DNA of 64,000 nucleotides, from assembly GCA_963785645.1 (NCBI GenBank), contig CAWAWG010000005.1, positions 310,001-374,000 of the forward strand, written 5' to 3'. This document shows, piece after piece, positions 56,783 to 64,000 of this stretch; the stretch's first letter is position 1; each line of letters begins with the position of its first letter. Source of the stretch: Trebonia sp963785645 (GTDB taxonomy: Bacteria > Actinomycetota > Actinomycetes > Streptosporangiales > Streptosporangiaceae). Below the pieces are notes generated by a model, which worked only from the letters and a program-made list of their open reading frames with translations, was not told the origin of the DNA and searched no databases. The position numbers and the translations under genes were made by a program.

Positions 56783-57340
56783 TTAGGCGCGGCCGAGGTA
56801 GGCGCCGGAGCGGGTGTCGACCTTGACCTTCTCGCCGGTGGTGATGAACAGCGGGACCTGGATCGTCGCGCCGGTCTCCAGCGTGGCCGGCTTGGTGCCG
56901 CCGGTCGACCGGTCGCCCTGCAGGCCCGGGTCGGTCTGCGCGATGACGAGCTCGACCGCGGCCGGCATGTCCACGTACAGCGGGGTGCCGTCGTTGAACG
57001 CGATCGTCACCGTCTGCTCTTCGAGCAGGTAGTTCGCCGCGTCGCCGACCACCGCCGCCGGGATGTGCGGCTGATCGTAGTCGGACAGGTCCATGAAGAC
57101 GAAGTCGTCGCCCTCGCGGTACAGGTACTGCATGTCGCGCTTGTCGACGTTGGCGACGTCCACCTTGATGCCGGCGTTGAAGGTCTTGTCGACGACCTTG
57201 CCGGACATCACGTTCTTCAGCTTGGTGCGCACGAAGGCCGGTCCCTTGCCCGGCTTGACGTGCTGGAACTCCACGACATTCCAGAGCTGCCCCTCAAGGT
57301 TCAGCGTCATGCCGTTCTTCAGGTCATTGGTGCTTGCCAC
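56783..57340 (-). CDS. efp: Elongation factor P
   Basis: 185 residues, intact. EF-P relieves ribosome stalling at proline runs. The N-terminal KOW-like domain has TNDLKNGMTLNLEGQLWNVV and FQHVKPGKGPAFVRTKLKNV (Lys in the PGKG loop is the usual tip residue); domains II and III follow, ending ATIQVPLFITTGEKVKVDTR. The many Pro-rich proteins of this window (FtsI, FtsL, FtsZ linkers) would rely on it. GTG 57340 follows GGAGAC. Confidence 0.95.
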   Translation of the reverse strand: MASTNDLKNGMTLNLEGQLWNVVEFQHVKPGKGPAFVRTKLKNVMSGKVVDKTFNAGIKVDVANVDKRDMQYLYREGDDFVFMDLSDYDQPHIPAAVVGDAANYLLEEQTVTIAFNDGTPLYVDMPAAVELVIAQTDPGLQGDRSTGGTKPATLETGATIQVPLFITTGEKVKVDTRSGAYLGRA

Positions 57341-57353
57341 GCGTCGTCTCCAA

Positions 57354-58440
57354 TTACAGGACCAGCAGTTCCCTGGTGGTCGAAGTCAGGAATCGGGCTC
57401 GGTCACCCGCCGTCACGACCAGTACGTCCTCGATCCGGACGCCGCCCATTCCGGGCAGGTAGACACCAGGCTCGACGGTGACAGGAACCCGGTCCGTCAG
57501 TTTACCCGTTCTCCCGTAGCCCAGCATCGGCGCCTCGTGGATCTCCAGGCCGACGCCGTGCCCGAGGCCGTGCTGGAAGTGCGCGGCGTGCCCGGCCGCC
57601 TCGATCACCTCGCGCGCCGCGGCGTCGACCGCGCCCGCCTCGACGCCGTCTTCAAGCATCGCGATGCCGACCTCCTGGGCGAGCGCCACCAGGTCGTAGA
57701 TGTCCCGCTGCCAGTCGGCGACGGAGCCGACAGCCACCGTCCGGGTCATGTCCGCGTGGTAGCCGTCGTGCAGCGCGCCGAAGTCCATCGTCACCAGGTC
57801 GCCGCGCGCGAGTTCCCGCGGCGTCGGCGCGTGATGCGGGATCGCGCCGTTCCGGCCGGACGCGACGATGGTGTCGAACGCGGGACGCTCGGCACCGAGC
57901 AGCGCCATGGTGTGGTCGAGCAGGGTCGCCAGCATCCGTTCGGACATCCCGGGGCGGATCTGGGGCAGGACCTCGGCCAGGGCCGCGTCACTCAACTGGC
58001 AGGCGACCTCGATTTTCTCCAGCTCTTCGGCGTCTTTGACCAGGCGGAGCGCTTCAATTCTTCTTCCGAACGGGATCGTGGCGACGCCTTCCGCCCGTCG
58101 CCGCTAGCTCGCCGTGCCGCTCGACCGTCATCTCGTGCGCCTCGAAGGCCAGCCGCCTGATGCCACGGCGGGACGCCTCCGTCGCCAGCTTCGCCTCGAT
58201 GAATCGCTCCTCGGCCAGGTCGAGGTCGGGGGCGTCGCGCCGCGCCGCGCCCGTGTAGCGGGAGTCGGTCGCCAGCAGCGCGCCGTCGCCGTCGGCGGGG
58301 AGCAGCAGGGCGGCGTTGGAGCTGGCCAGGCCGGTGAGGTACCGGACGTTCGGCCCGGCGGTGATAAGGGCGGCGTCCGCCCCGGACTCGCGGATGAGCT
58401 CCTGCGCGCGGCGGCGGCGGGCGGCGTGGGTTTCCGGCAT
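57354..58440 (-). CDS. pepQ: M24 aminopeptidase P / Xaa-Pro dipeptidase-like
   Basis: About 360 residues. The N-terminal creatinase-like domain is LITAGPNVRYLTGLASSNAA and ADGDGALLATDSRYTGAA. Two shifts (about 58090 and 58030) separate it from the catalytic pita-bread domain. Metal ligands appear as two Asp in LVTMDFGALHDGYHADMTRT, His in HGLGHGVGLEIHEAPMLGYG, Glu in VTVEPGVYLPGMGG and Glu in VRIEDVLVVT. It removes residues next to proline. ATG 58440 (MPETHAARRRRAQ). The gene lies 13 bases upstream of efp. Confidence 0.9.
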
Positions 58441-58525
58441 GCACCGACTGTAACCCACGGGCGGCCGCCGGCGGCGGCGGCCGCCGTCTGCCGGTACGAT
58501 TCGGGACGGGCAAAGAGAGGCGGAT

Positions 58526-59333
58526 ATGGCGGAACTGCCCCCGGAGATAGACATCTCGCGGCCGCACCCGCGCGCGGATGTACGACTATTACATCGGCGG
58601 TAAGAATCATTTCGCCGCCGACCGCGAGACCGGCGGAGAAGGTTCTCGAGCACTCGCCGCGACGTGCCTACCGCGGCGCGCGAGAACCGGGCGTTTCTCG
58701 GACGGGCCGTCAGGTACCTGGTGGCGGAGGCGGGCGTCAGGCAGTTCCTCGACATCGGCACCGGGCTGCCGACCACGAACAACGTGCATGAGGTCGCGCA
58801 GGCGGTCGAGCCTCGGTCCGCGTGGTGTATACCGACAACGACCCGCTGGTGCTGGCGCACGCGCGGGCGCTGCTCACCTGCTCGCGCGAGGGGCGCACCG
58901 CCTACATCCAGGCCGACCTGCGGGACCCCGCGGCGATCCTCGCGCGCCGGTGGTCCGGGAGGTACTGGACTTCAGCCAGCCGATCGCGCTGATGCACGTC
59001 GGCGATCCTGCACTTCATCCCGGACGAGTTCAAGCCCGCGGCGATCCTCGCGACGCTGCTCGACGCACTGCCGTCCGGGCAGCTACCTGATCGCCTCGCA
59101 CGTGACGGCGGAACACGACCCACCGAAGCCGCCGCGAGGCCCCGCGCCTACCGGACGCCGGCATGCCGCTGCAGAACGCGACAGCGACGAGTTCGCCCGG
59201 CTGGCGTTCTCCGGGCTTGAGCTGGTGCCGCCCGGCGTAGTGCTCGTCTCGGAGTGGCGGCCGGACGGCAACGGGCCGCGCCCGGCAGCCGCCGAGGTGA
59301 ACGTGCTACGGCGGGGTCGCCCGCAAACCGTAA
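58526..59333 (+). CDS. SAV2177-family (DUF574) SAM methyltransferase, copy 1 (damaged)
   Basis: First of two tandem paralogues. It begins MAELPPEIDISRPHPRAD at ATG 58526, then in shifted frames MYDYYIGGKNHFAADRE, ARENRAFLGRAVRYLVAEAG, VRQFLDIGTGLPTTNNVHEV, TDNDPLVLAHARALLT, FSQPIALMHV, EFARLAFSGLELVPPGVVLV and the end YGGVARKP. At least five shifts. The family has a Rossmann SAM site; substrates are unknown and many copies exist per actinomycete genome. Sequence errors are likelier than decay because neighbours carry similar shifts, but a pseudogene cannot be excluded. Divergent from pepQ. Confidence 0.75.
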
Positions 59334-59492
59334 CCCGCGACCGCCGTACGCCGCTCACGAGGGGCCACGGGGCCGTCCAGGATCGTGCACTCGGTCGGCG
59401 ACAATATTAACGGTTTTTAACGGTACGGGCGAGATGGCCCGCTTAGACTGATGGCCGGATTTCAGTGTGGGGACGCAGCCGGGAGGTGGAGC

Positions 59493-60320
59493 GTGACGGA
59501 CCTAGCGGCGGATGACCTCCCTGTCGCCGACATCGATACTTCGCGGCCGCACCCGGCGCGGATGTACGACTACTACATCGGCGGCAAGAACCATTTCGCC
59601 GCCGACCGCGAGGTCGCCGACGCCGCGCTCGCGCACTGGCCGTCCGGGCGGATCGGGCTGCGGGAGAACCGCGCGGTTCCTCGGCCGGGCCGTCAGGTAC
59701 CTGGCCGGCGAGGCGGGCGTCAGGCAGTTCCTCGACATCGGGTCCGGGCTGCCGACCACGGCGAACGTCCACGAGATCGCGCAGGCGGCCGACCCGTCCA
59801 GCCGGGTGGTCTACGTCGACAACGACCCGATGGTGCTCGTGCACGCCCGGGCGCTGCTCACCTCCGCGCCGGAGGGGCGCACCGCCTACATCCAGGCCGA
59901 CCTGAGGTCGCCGCTCGACATCCTGTACTCGCCCGTGGTGCGGTCGGTGCTCGACTTCAGCCAGCCGGTCGCGCTGATGCTGGTCGCGGTGCTGCACTTC
60001 CTCGGGAGGAGGACAAGCCGGAGGCGGTCCTGTCAAGACCCTGCTCGACGCCCTGCCGCCGGGTTCCTACCTGGCCGCGTCGCACGTGACGCTGGAGCAC
60101 GACCCGGAAGGGGTCGGCGGCGGGCAGCGCGCCTACCGCAAGGCGGGGCTGCCGATGCACACGCGGGACGCGGACGAGTTCGCGTCGCTCGCGTTCTCCG
60201 GCCTGGAGCTCGTGCCGCCCGGGGTGGTGCTCGTCTCGGAATGGCGGCCGGACTCGCAGCGCGCCGCGGCCGACCCCGGCCGAGGTGTCGTTCTACGGCG
60301 GGGTCGCCCGCAAGCCGTGA
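59493..60320 (+). CDS. SAV2177-family (DUF574) SAM methyltransferase, copy 2
   Basis: About 272 residues when repaired. It begins VTDLAADDLPVADIDTSRPH at GTG 59493, with GGAGG six bases upstream, then ARMYDYYIGGKNHFAADREV, a shift near 59673, FLGRAVRYLAGEAGVRQFLD, IGSGLPTTANVHEIAQAADP and VVYVDNDPMVLVHARALLTS. Further shifts near 59995 and 60030-60275 precede the end YGGVARKP. It closely resembles copy 1, 160 bases upstream, so the pair is a tandem duplication. Family function unknown; roles in secondary metabolism or development are guesses. Confidence 0.82.
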
Positions 60321-60415
60321 CCGGTACCCGCGGCCGGCGTCGCCGGGAACAGAACGGGTCTGCCCGCCTATTGCTGTTATCCGGGTCATGGCCAGGTTGT
60401 CCGGGCCGGCCAGCG

Positions 60416-60455
60416 GTGGGTCGTTGGGAGCACCGGGGCACTCCCAACGACCCAC
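60416..60455. terminator. Bidirectional hairpin terminator
   Basis: Perfect 15-bp arms GTGGGTCGTTGGGAG / CTCCCAACGACCCAC around a ten-base loop. It lies between the convergent methyltransferase (+) and LLM oxidoreductase (-) genes. The rest of the 60321-60634 gap has no gene; GATAACAGCA-like words occur at 60371-60381 and at the LLM stop codon. Confidence 0.9.
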
Positions 60456-60634
60456 TTGGTCTTCAGGCCCTCGCGGGCGGCCTCGCATCCCACGCTTCCT
60501 GCTGCTACCGGCTCATGCCGTGGGTGGCCACGGCTGCGGCCCGAGAGCAGATCAAGGGCTCGGGCGACCGTGCTAGGCGAAGCACGGAATCGTTCGGAAT
60601 AATCGCTTTGAAGGGACGGATGCTCCCGCTGCTG

Positions 60635-61675
60635 TTATCCGGCTAGCGCGCGGACCGCCTCGATGTCCTTGACGCGGCGGTCGTGGGTCGGGGCCAGCGC
60701 GGTGACGTTGAGGGTGGTGACGCCGGCCTCGCGGTAGGCCGCCAGGCGCTCCTGACGTAGCCCTGCGGGCCGATGAGCGAGGTCTTCTCGACCAGCTCGG
60801 CCGGGACCAGGGCGGCGGCCTCGTCCTTGCGGCCGGACAGGTAGGCGTCCTGGATCCGCTTCGCCTCGTCCTCGTAGCCGAAACGGCAGGCCAGGTCGTA
60901 GTAGAAGTTCTTGCCGCGCGCGCCCATGCCGCCGATGTAGAGCGCGAAGAACGGGCGGGTGAGGTCGCGCAGGTGCGTGACGTCGTCGCCGATGGCGAGC
61001 GGCGCGGCGGCGATGACGTCGAGCGGCGGCAGGTTGCGTGTCCCGCTTCGCCCTGCCCTCGGCGAGCGGCTCGTCCCAGGTGAGGCCGGCCTTCTCCGGG
61101 AAGTAGAAGATCGGCTGCCAGCCTTCGGCGAGCTCGGCGGCGAGGGCGACGTTCTTCGGGCCGAGCGCGGCGATCACGATCGGGATGCGCTCGCGGACCG
61201 GGTGGTTGATCAGCTTGAGCGGCTTGCCGAGGCCGGTGCCCTGGTCGGCGGGGAGCGGGAGCGTGTAGTGCCTGCCGTGGTAGTCGAGGCGCTCGCGCCG
61301 CCAGACCATCCGGCAGATCTCGATCAGCTCCCTGGTGCGGCCCACCGGGGCGTCGTAGGGCACGCCGTGCCAGCCCTCGATCACCTGCGGGCCGCTGGTG
61401 CCGAGGCCGAGCGTGAACCGGCCGCCGGAGACGAAGTCGAGCCCGGCCGCGGTCATCGCGGTCAGCGCCGGGGTCCTTGAGTAGATGGGGAGGATGCCCG
61501 AGGCGATCTCCATCGTGGTCGTCCGCGCCGCGATGAAGCCGAGCTGGCTGACCGCGTCGAAGCTGTACGCCTCGGGGACGAAGACGATCTCAAGGCCGGC
61601 CCGCTCGAAGTCGCCTAGCTCGCTGACCGTCTCGGTGAACCCGCCCGCGTAGTTGAGCATCATCCCGACGCGCAT
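60635..61675 (-). CDS. LLM-class F420-dependent oxidoreductase (two frameshifts)
   Basis: Luciferase-like TIM-barrel flavin/F420 oxidoreductase, about 345 residues. Blocks: MRVGMMLNYAGGFTETVSEL, FVPEAYSFDAVSQLGFIAAR, ASGILPIYSRTPALTAMTAA, GGRFTLGLGTSGPQVIEGWH, GVPYDAPVGRTRELIEICRM and VIAALGPKNVALAAELAEGW. Shifts near 61040 and 60757 precede GMGARGKNFYYDLACRFGYE and RLAAYREAGVTTLNVTALAP. ATG 61675 has AGGAGGG ten bases upstream. The substrate is unknown. A perfect 14-bp inverted repeat flanks its promoter region. No operon partner. Confidence 0.88.
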   Translation of the reverse strand: MRVGMMLNYAGGFTETVSELGDFERAGLEIVFVPEAYSFDAVSQLGFIAARTTTMEIASGILPIYSRTPALTAMTAAGLDFVSGGRFTLGLGTSGPQVIEGWHGVPYDAPVGRTRELIEICRMVWRRERLDYHGRHYTLPLPADQGTGLGKPLKLINHPVRERIPIVIAALGPKNVALAAELAEGWQPIFYFPEKAGLTWDEPLAEGRAKRDTQPAAARRHRRRAARHRRRRHAPARPHPPVLRALHRRHGRARQELLLRPGLPFRLRGRGEADPGRLPVRPQGRGRRPGPGRAGREDLAHRPAGLRQERLAAYREAGVTTLNVTALAPTHDRRVKDIEAVRALAG

Positions 61676-61726
61676 GTTCTCGCCCTCCTGCCGACCGTTG
61701 CCACCGTTGCCGTAACCGGAAGTCTG

Positions 61727-61796
61727 CGAGCTCTTTTCATCCTGCCTCCGCCGCAATGATCTTACCTAGCGGCCACATCAGAATGAAAAGAGCTCG
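61727..61796. promoter_or_regulatory. 14-bp inverted repeat upstream of LLM gene
   Basis: CGAGCTCTTTTCAT (61727-61740) and ATGAAAAGAGCTCG (61783-61796) are perfect inverted copies separated by 42 bases. They begin 52 bases before the LLM start codon and could be paired operator half-sites. Confidence 0.7.
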
Positions 61797-61867
61797 TTAA
61801 CCCCCACGTAGCGCGATGGCTATCCCCGGGGCGCACCCTGGACACCCGGGTTGAGTACCTTATGCTG

Positions 61868-61898
61868 TGGTCTAGACCATATGGCATGGTCTAGACCA
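61868..61898. promoter_or_regulatory. Two DasR-type operators (dre-like) upstream of pfk
   Basis: Two identical perfect palindromes TGGTCTAGACCA at 61868-61879 and 61887-61898, centres 19 bp apart. This equals the core of the site bound by DasR, the GntR-family GlcNAc regulator of streptomycetes. They precede the phosphofructokinase start codon by 46 bases. Confidence 0.88.
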
Positions 61899-61944
61899 TT
61901 CCGGGAGACCGCGGGCGTAACAAGGAAACGGCAAGCTAGTGCAT

Positions 61945-63285
61945 ATGGCAAGTACCGCTGATCCGCTGTCCATCACGCCCGCCGACCTTCGCATCCAGCG
62001 CGTCGGCGAGCCGGCGTTCCTGTCGCCGATGGCCAGGCTCGTGCAGGGGCGGGTGAGCTCACCGCACTACGTGCACGAGTCGGACCGCGTGCTGCTCGAC
62101 GACACGCTCGAAGGGGCCGAAGCGCGGCTGTGCGGCGTCGCCGACCTGCCCTCGCTGGAACCCGGCGGGCCGCGCGAGTACATCTACTTCGACCCGTCCC
62201 GCACGCGGGCCGGGATCGTGACGTGCGGCGGCCTGTGCCCGGGGCTGAACAACGTGATCCGCGGCCTGGTGCTTGAGCTCGCCGACAACTACGGCGTGAC
62301 CGACGTGGTCGGATTCCGCGACGGCTTCCGCGGCCTGGCCGGCGCGGATGTCGCGCCGGTGCGGCTCAGCCGCGACGTGGTCGCGGACATCCATAACCGG
62401 GGCGGGACCGTCCTTGGCACCTCGCGCGGCGACCAGGACCCCTCGCTGATGGTGGACACGCTGGCCAAGATGGGGATCTCGGTGCTGTTCGTGATCGGCG
62501 GCGACGGCTCGCTCCGCGGGGCGGCGAAGATCGCCGCCGCGGCGGAACGCCTCGGGGTCGAACTGTCGGTCATCGGTGTGCCGAAGACAATCGACAACGA
62601 CATCCCGTACCTCGACCAGAGCTTCGGGTTCCAGACCGCGTTCACCCGCGCCACCGACTCGATCAAGTCCGCCCTGACCGAGGCCAGCTCCACGCCGGTG
62701 GGTGTCGGGCTCGTCAAGGTGATGGGCAGGCACTCCGGGTTCATCGCCTGCTACGCGGCGCTCGCCAGCCATGACGTGGACTTCGTGCTGATACCCGAGG
62801 TGCCGTTCCAGCTGGACGGCCCGGATGGCTTCCTCCGCCTGCTGCGGGAGCGGGTGCGGCGGCAGGGGCATGCGGTCGTCGTGGTGGCCGAGGGGGCAGG
62901 ACAGGACCTGTTCGACTACGACGGCGCGGTTGACGCGTCGGGCAACGTGCGGCTCGCCGACATCGGCGGGCTGCTGCGGCAGCGGATCACCGAGGATTTC
63001 GCCGCGGCCGGAGCGGAGGTCAGCCTGCGGTACGTGGACCCCGGATACGCGATCCGCAGCGTGCCCGCCAACGGCTGGGATGCGGTGTACTGCCTGCGGC
63101 TGGCCCAGGCCGCGGTACACGCCGCTATGGCCGGGCGGACGGCGATGGTAGTCGGCCGCTGGCACGGGCGGTTCGTGCACATACCGATTCCCGTCGCGAC
63201 CGGCAGCCGCAACCAGGTCGACCCGAACGGCGACCTGTGGATGTCGGTGCTGGAGGCGACCGGCCAGCCCGAGCGCCTGCGCTGA
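61945..63285 (+). CDS. pfk: 6-phosphofructokinase (GGDGS/PKTIDND clade)
   Basis: Phosphorylates fructose 6-phosphate in glycolysis. 446 residues, intact, longer than E. coli PfkA. Key blocks: AGIVTCGGLCPGLNNVIRGL, GGTVLGTSRGDQDPSLMVDT, LFVIGGDGSLRGAAKIAAAA, GVPKTIDNDIPYLDQSFGFQ (catalytic Asp), KVMGRHSGFIACYAALASHD and LIPEVPFQLDG. The Gly of GGDGS points to ATP use, while PKTIDND is the form seen in the longer clade X/PPi-type enzymes, so ATP is inferred. ATG 61945 or GTG 61939 may start it. DasR-like boxes link it to amino-sugar signals. Confidence 0.92.
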   Translation: MASTADPLSITPADLRIQRVGEPAFLSPMARLVQGRVSSPHYVHESDRVLLDDTLEGAEARLCGVADLPSLEPGGPREYIYFDPSRTRAGIVTCGGLCPGLNNVIRGLVLELADNYGVTDVVGFRDGFRGLAGADVAPVRLSRDVVADIHNRGGTVLGTSRGDQDPSLMVDTLAKMGISVLFVIGGDGSLRGAAKIAAAAERLGVELSVIGVPKTIDNDIPYLDQSFGFQTAFTRATDSIKSALTEASSTPVGVGLVKVMGRHSGFIACYAALASHDVDFVLIPEVPFQLDGPDGFLRLLRERVRRQGHAVVVVAEGAGQDLFDYDGAVDASGNVRLADIGGLLRQRITEDFAAAGAEVSLRYVDPGYAIRSVPANGWDAVYCLRLAQAAVHAAMAGRTAMVVGRWHGRFVHIPIPVATGSRNQVDPNGDLWMSVLEATGQPERLR

Positions 63286-63292
63286 TTCTCCC

Positions 63293-63338
63293 CCGGGGGG
63301 AATGATCCCCCCGGTGACCCCCCAAAGCATGGGGGAGT
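63293..63338. terminator. Hairpins between pfk and aroK
   Basis: CCGGGGGGA-ATGA-TCCCCCCGG at 63293-63314 is a perfect 9-bp stem; a second stem from GACCCCCC and GGGGGAGTC follows to 63338. It serves two convergent genes. The remaining gap to 63448 shows no gene. Confidence 0.75.
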
Positions 63339-63448
63339 CCCTCCCCCATCGCCCCCTCGCCGGGCGGCGCCCGGGACGGCGCCTGCGGCGCCGCGTACGT
63401 GGTCAGTGGTGCCCGCTGTAGGTCCGCTGGTCCCGTGCCCTGCTCGTG

Positions 63449-63946
63449 TTACCTGCTCGCGTACAGGCGGCCGAGGATGTCGCGGGCGATCTCTTCCGGC
63501 GCACGGTCTCCGGCGTCGACGGTCAGGGTCGCCGCCCGCGCGTAGTGCGGGTCGCGGTCCCTGTGCAGTTGCTCGACGTCGCAGCGGGCAAGCATGGGAC
63601 GGCCCCGGTCACCGCCGACCCGGCTCATCGCCTGAGCGTAACTGATCCTGAGGTAGACGACCGGGACGGCAGCGGCGGCGAGGGCAGCGCGGGTTCCCGC
63701 GTGGCAGGCCGCGCCGCCGCCGAGGGCGAGTACCCGCTCTTCGCCGTTCACCAGGTCGGCGACGACCTCGTGCTCCAGCTGGCGGAAGGCGGGCTCGCCG
63801 TCGTCGGAGAAGATCCGCGGGACCGGCTTGCCCGCCCGCCCCTCGATGACGTGGTCGCTGTCGGTGAAGGGGATGCCGAGGTTCGCGGCGAGCAGGCGGC
63901 CGACGGTCGTCTTGCCCGCGCCCATGAATCCGACGAGGACGATCAC
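63449..63946 (-). CDS. aroK: Shikimate kinase
   Basis: 165 residues, intact. Phosphorylates shikimate with ATP in aromatic synthesis. The P-loop is VLVGFMGAGKTTVGRLLAAN; shikimate-binding residues are in PFTDSDHVIEGRAGK and AFRQLEHEVV; the second glycine loop is VLALGGGAACHAGT; the lid arginine is in DRGRPMLA. GTG 63946 follows AGGAG about ten bases upstream. In many actinobacteria aroB follows aroK before pepQ; here the next genes are pfk and unrelated ones. aroC would lie beyond the window edge. Confidence 0.94.
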   Translation of the reverse strand: MIVLVGFMGAGKTTVGRLLAANLGIPFTDSDHVIEGRAGKPVPRIFSDDGEPAFRQLEHEVVADLVNGEERVLALGGGAACHAGTRAALAAAAVPVVYLRISYAQAMSRVGGDRGRPMLARCDVEQLHRDRDPHYARAATLTVDAGDRAPEEIARDILGRLYASR

Positions 63947-64000
63947 AAGATGCCCCGCTCCTGGACGCCTCGCTTATCCGGTGCACTGTTGCCCGGCGCA

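Noticed and set aside
58526..59333. Calling copy 1 of the SAV2177 methyltransferase a pseudogene
   Set aside because: Essential neighbours carry the same kind of single-base shifts, so sequence error is a simpler explanation; all family motifs are still present.

Overview
The window is high-GC actinomycete chromosome. The evidence is the division and cell-wall (dcw) cluster next to wag31, sepF and yggT, a DnaE1-type polymerase, an ileS T-box of actinobacterial type, a BTAD/AfsR-like regulator, two SAV2177-type (DUF574) methyltransferases, an F420-type luciferase-like oxidoreductase and operators matching the DasR consensus. murC sits between murG and ftsQ. A Streptosporangiales-like or related mycelial actinomycete is likely, but I cannot name the genus.

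Layout. 1-7.0 kb: start of hisD (runs off the left edge), a SigE-family sigma factor with a membrane partner, a lipoprotein, small membrane proteins including two related paralogues, a DUF1707 protein, a YbjQ protein and a GNAT acetyltransferase. 7.2-14 kb: dnaE, a small lipoprotein, rluD, lspA and a DksA/TraR zinc-finger protein. 14-19 kb: T-box leader and ileS, a strong hairpin, and a two-helix membrane protein with a Cys/His tail. 19-29.4 kb, minus strand: wag31, yggT, sepF, yggS, ftsZ, ftsQ, murC, murG, ftsW. 29.4-37.3 kb: a foreign-looking block (ABC exporter pair, BTAD regulator, a ~520-bp heptanucleotide array, a 258-bp inverted-repeat element, a PLP enzyme) where murD normally lies. 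37.3-46.8 kb, minus strand: mraY, murF, murE, ftsI, ftsL-like, rsmH, mraZ with a four-box MraZ operator. 47-52 kb: moxR, DUF58 and transglutaminase genes. 52-58.4 kb: DUF3040, dinB, a methyltransferase, a VC0807-like membrane protein, nusB, efp, pepQ. 58.5-64 kb: two SAV2177 methyltransferases, an LLM oxidoreductase, a phosphofructokinase behind two DasR-like boxes, and aroK.

Functionally the core is one programme for building and dividing the cell wall: mraZ to mraY and ftsW to murC make and flip peptidoglycan precursors, ftsZ, sepF, ftsQ, ftsL and ftsI build the divisome, and wag31 marks the growing pole. Many junctions are 4-nt GTGA overlaps, which suggests translational coupling.

Caution. 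About half of the genes, including essential ones (dnaE, ileS, ftsZ, murC, murG, ftsW), carry one to several single-base frameshifts, mostly +1 in short G/C runs. I read these as sequence errors, so such genes are annotated as single CDS spans with approximate shift positions. The 36-49 kb region is nearly free of them.
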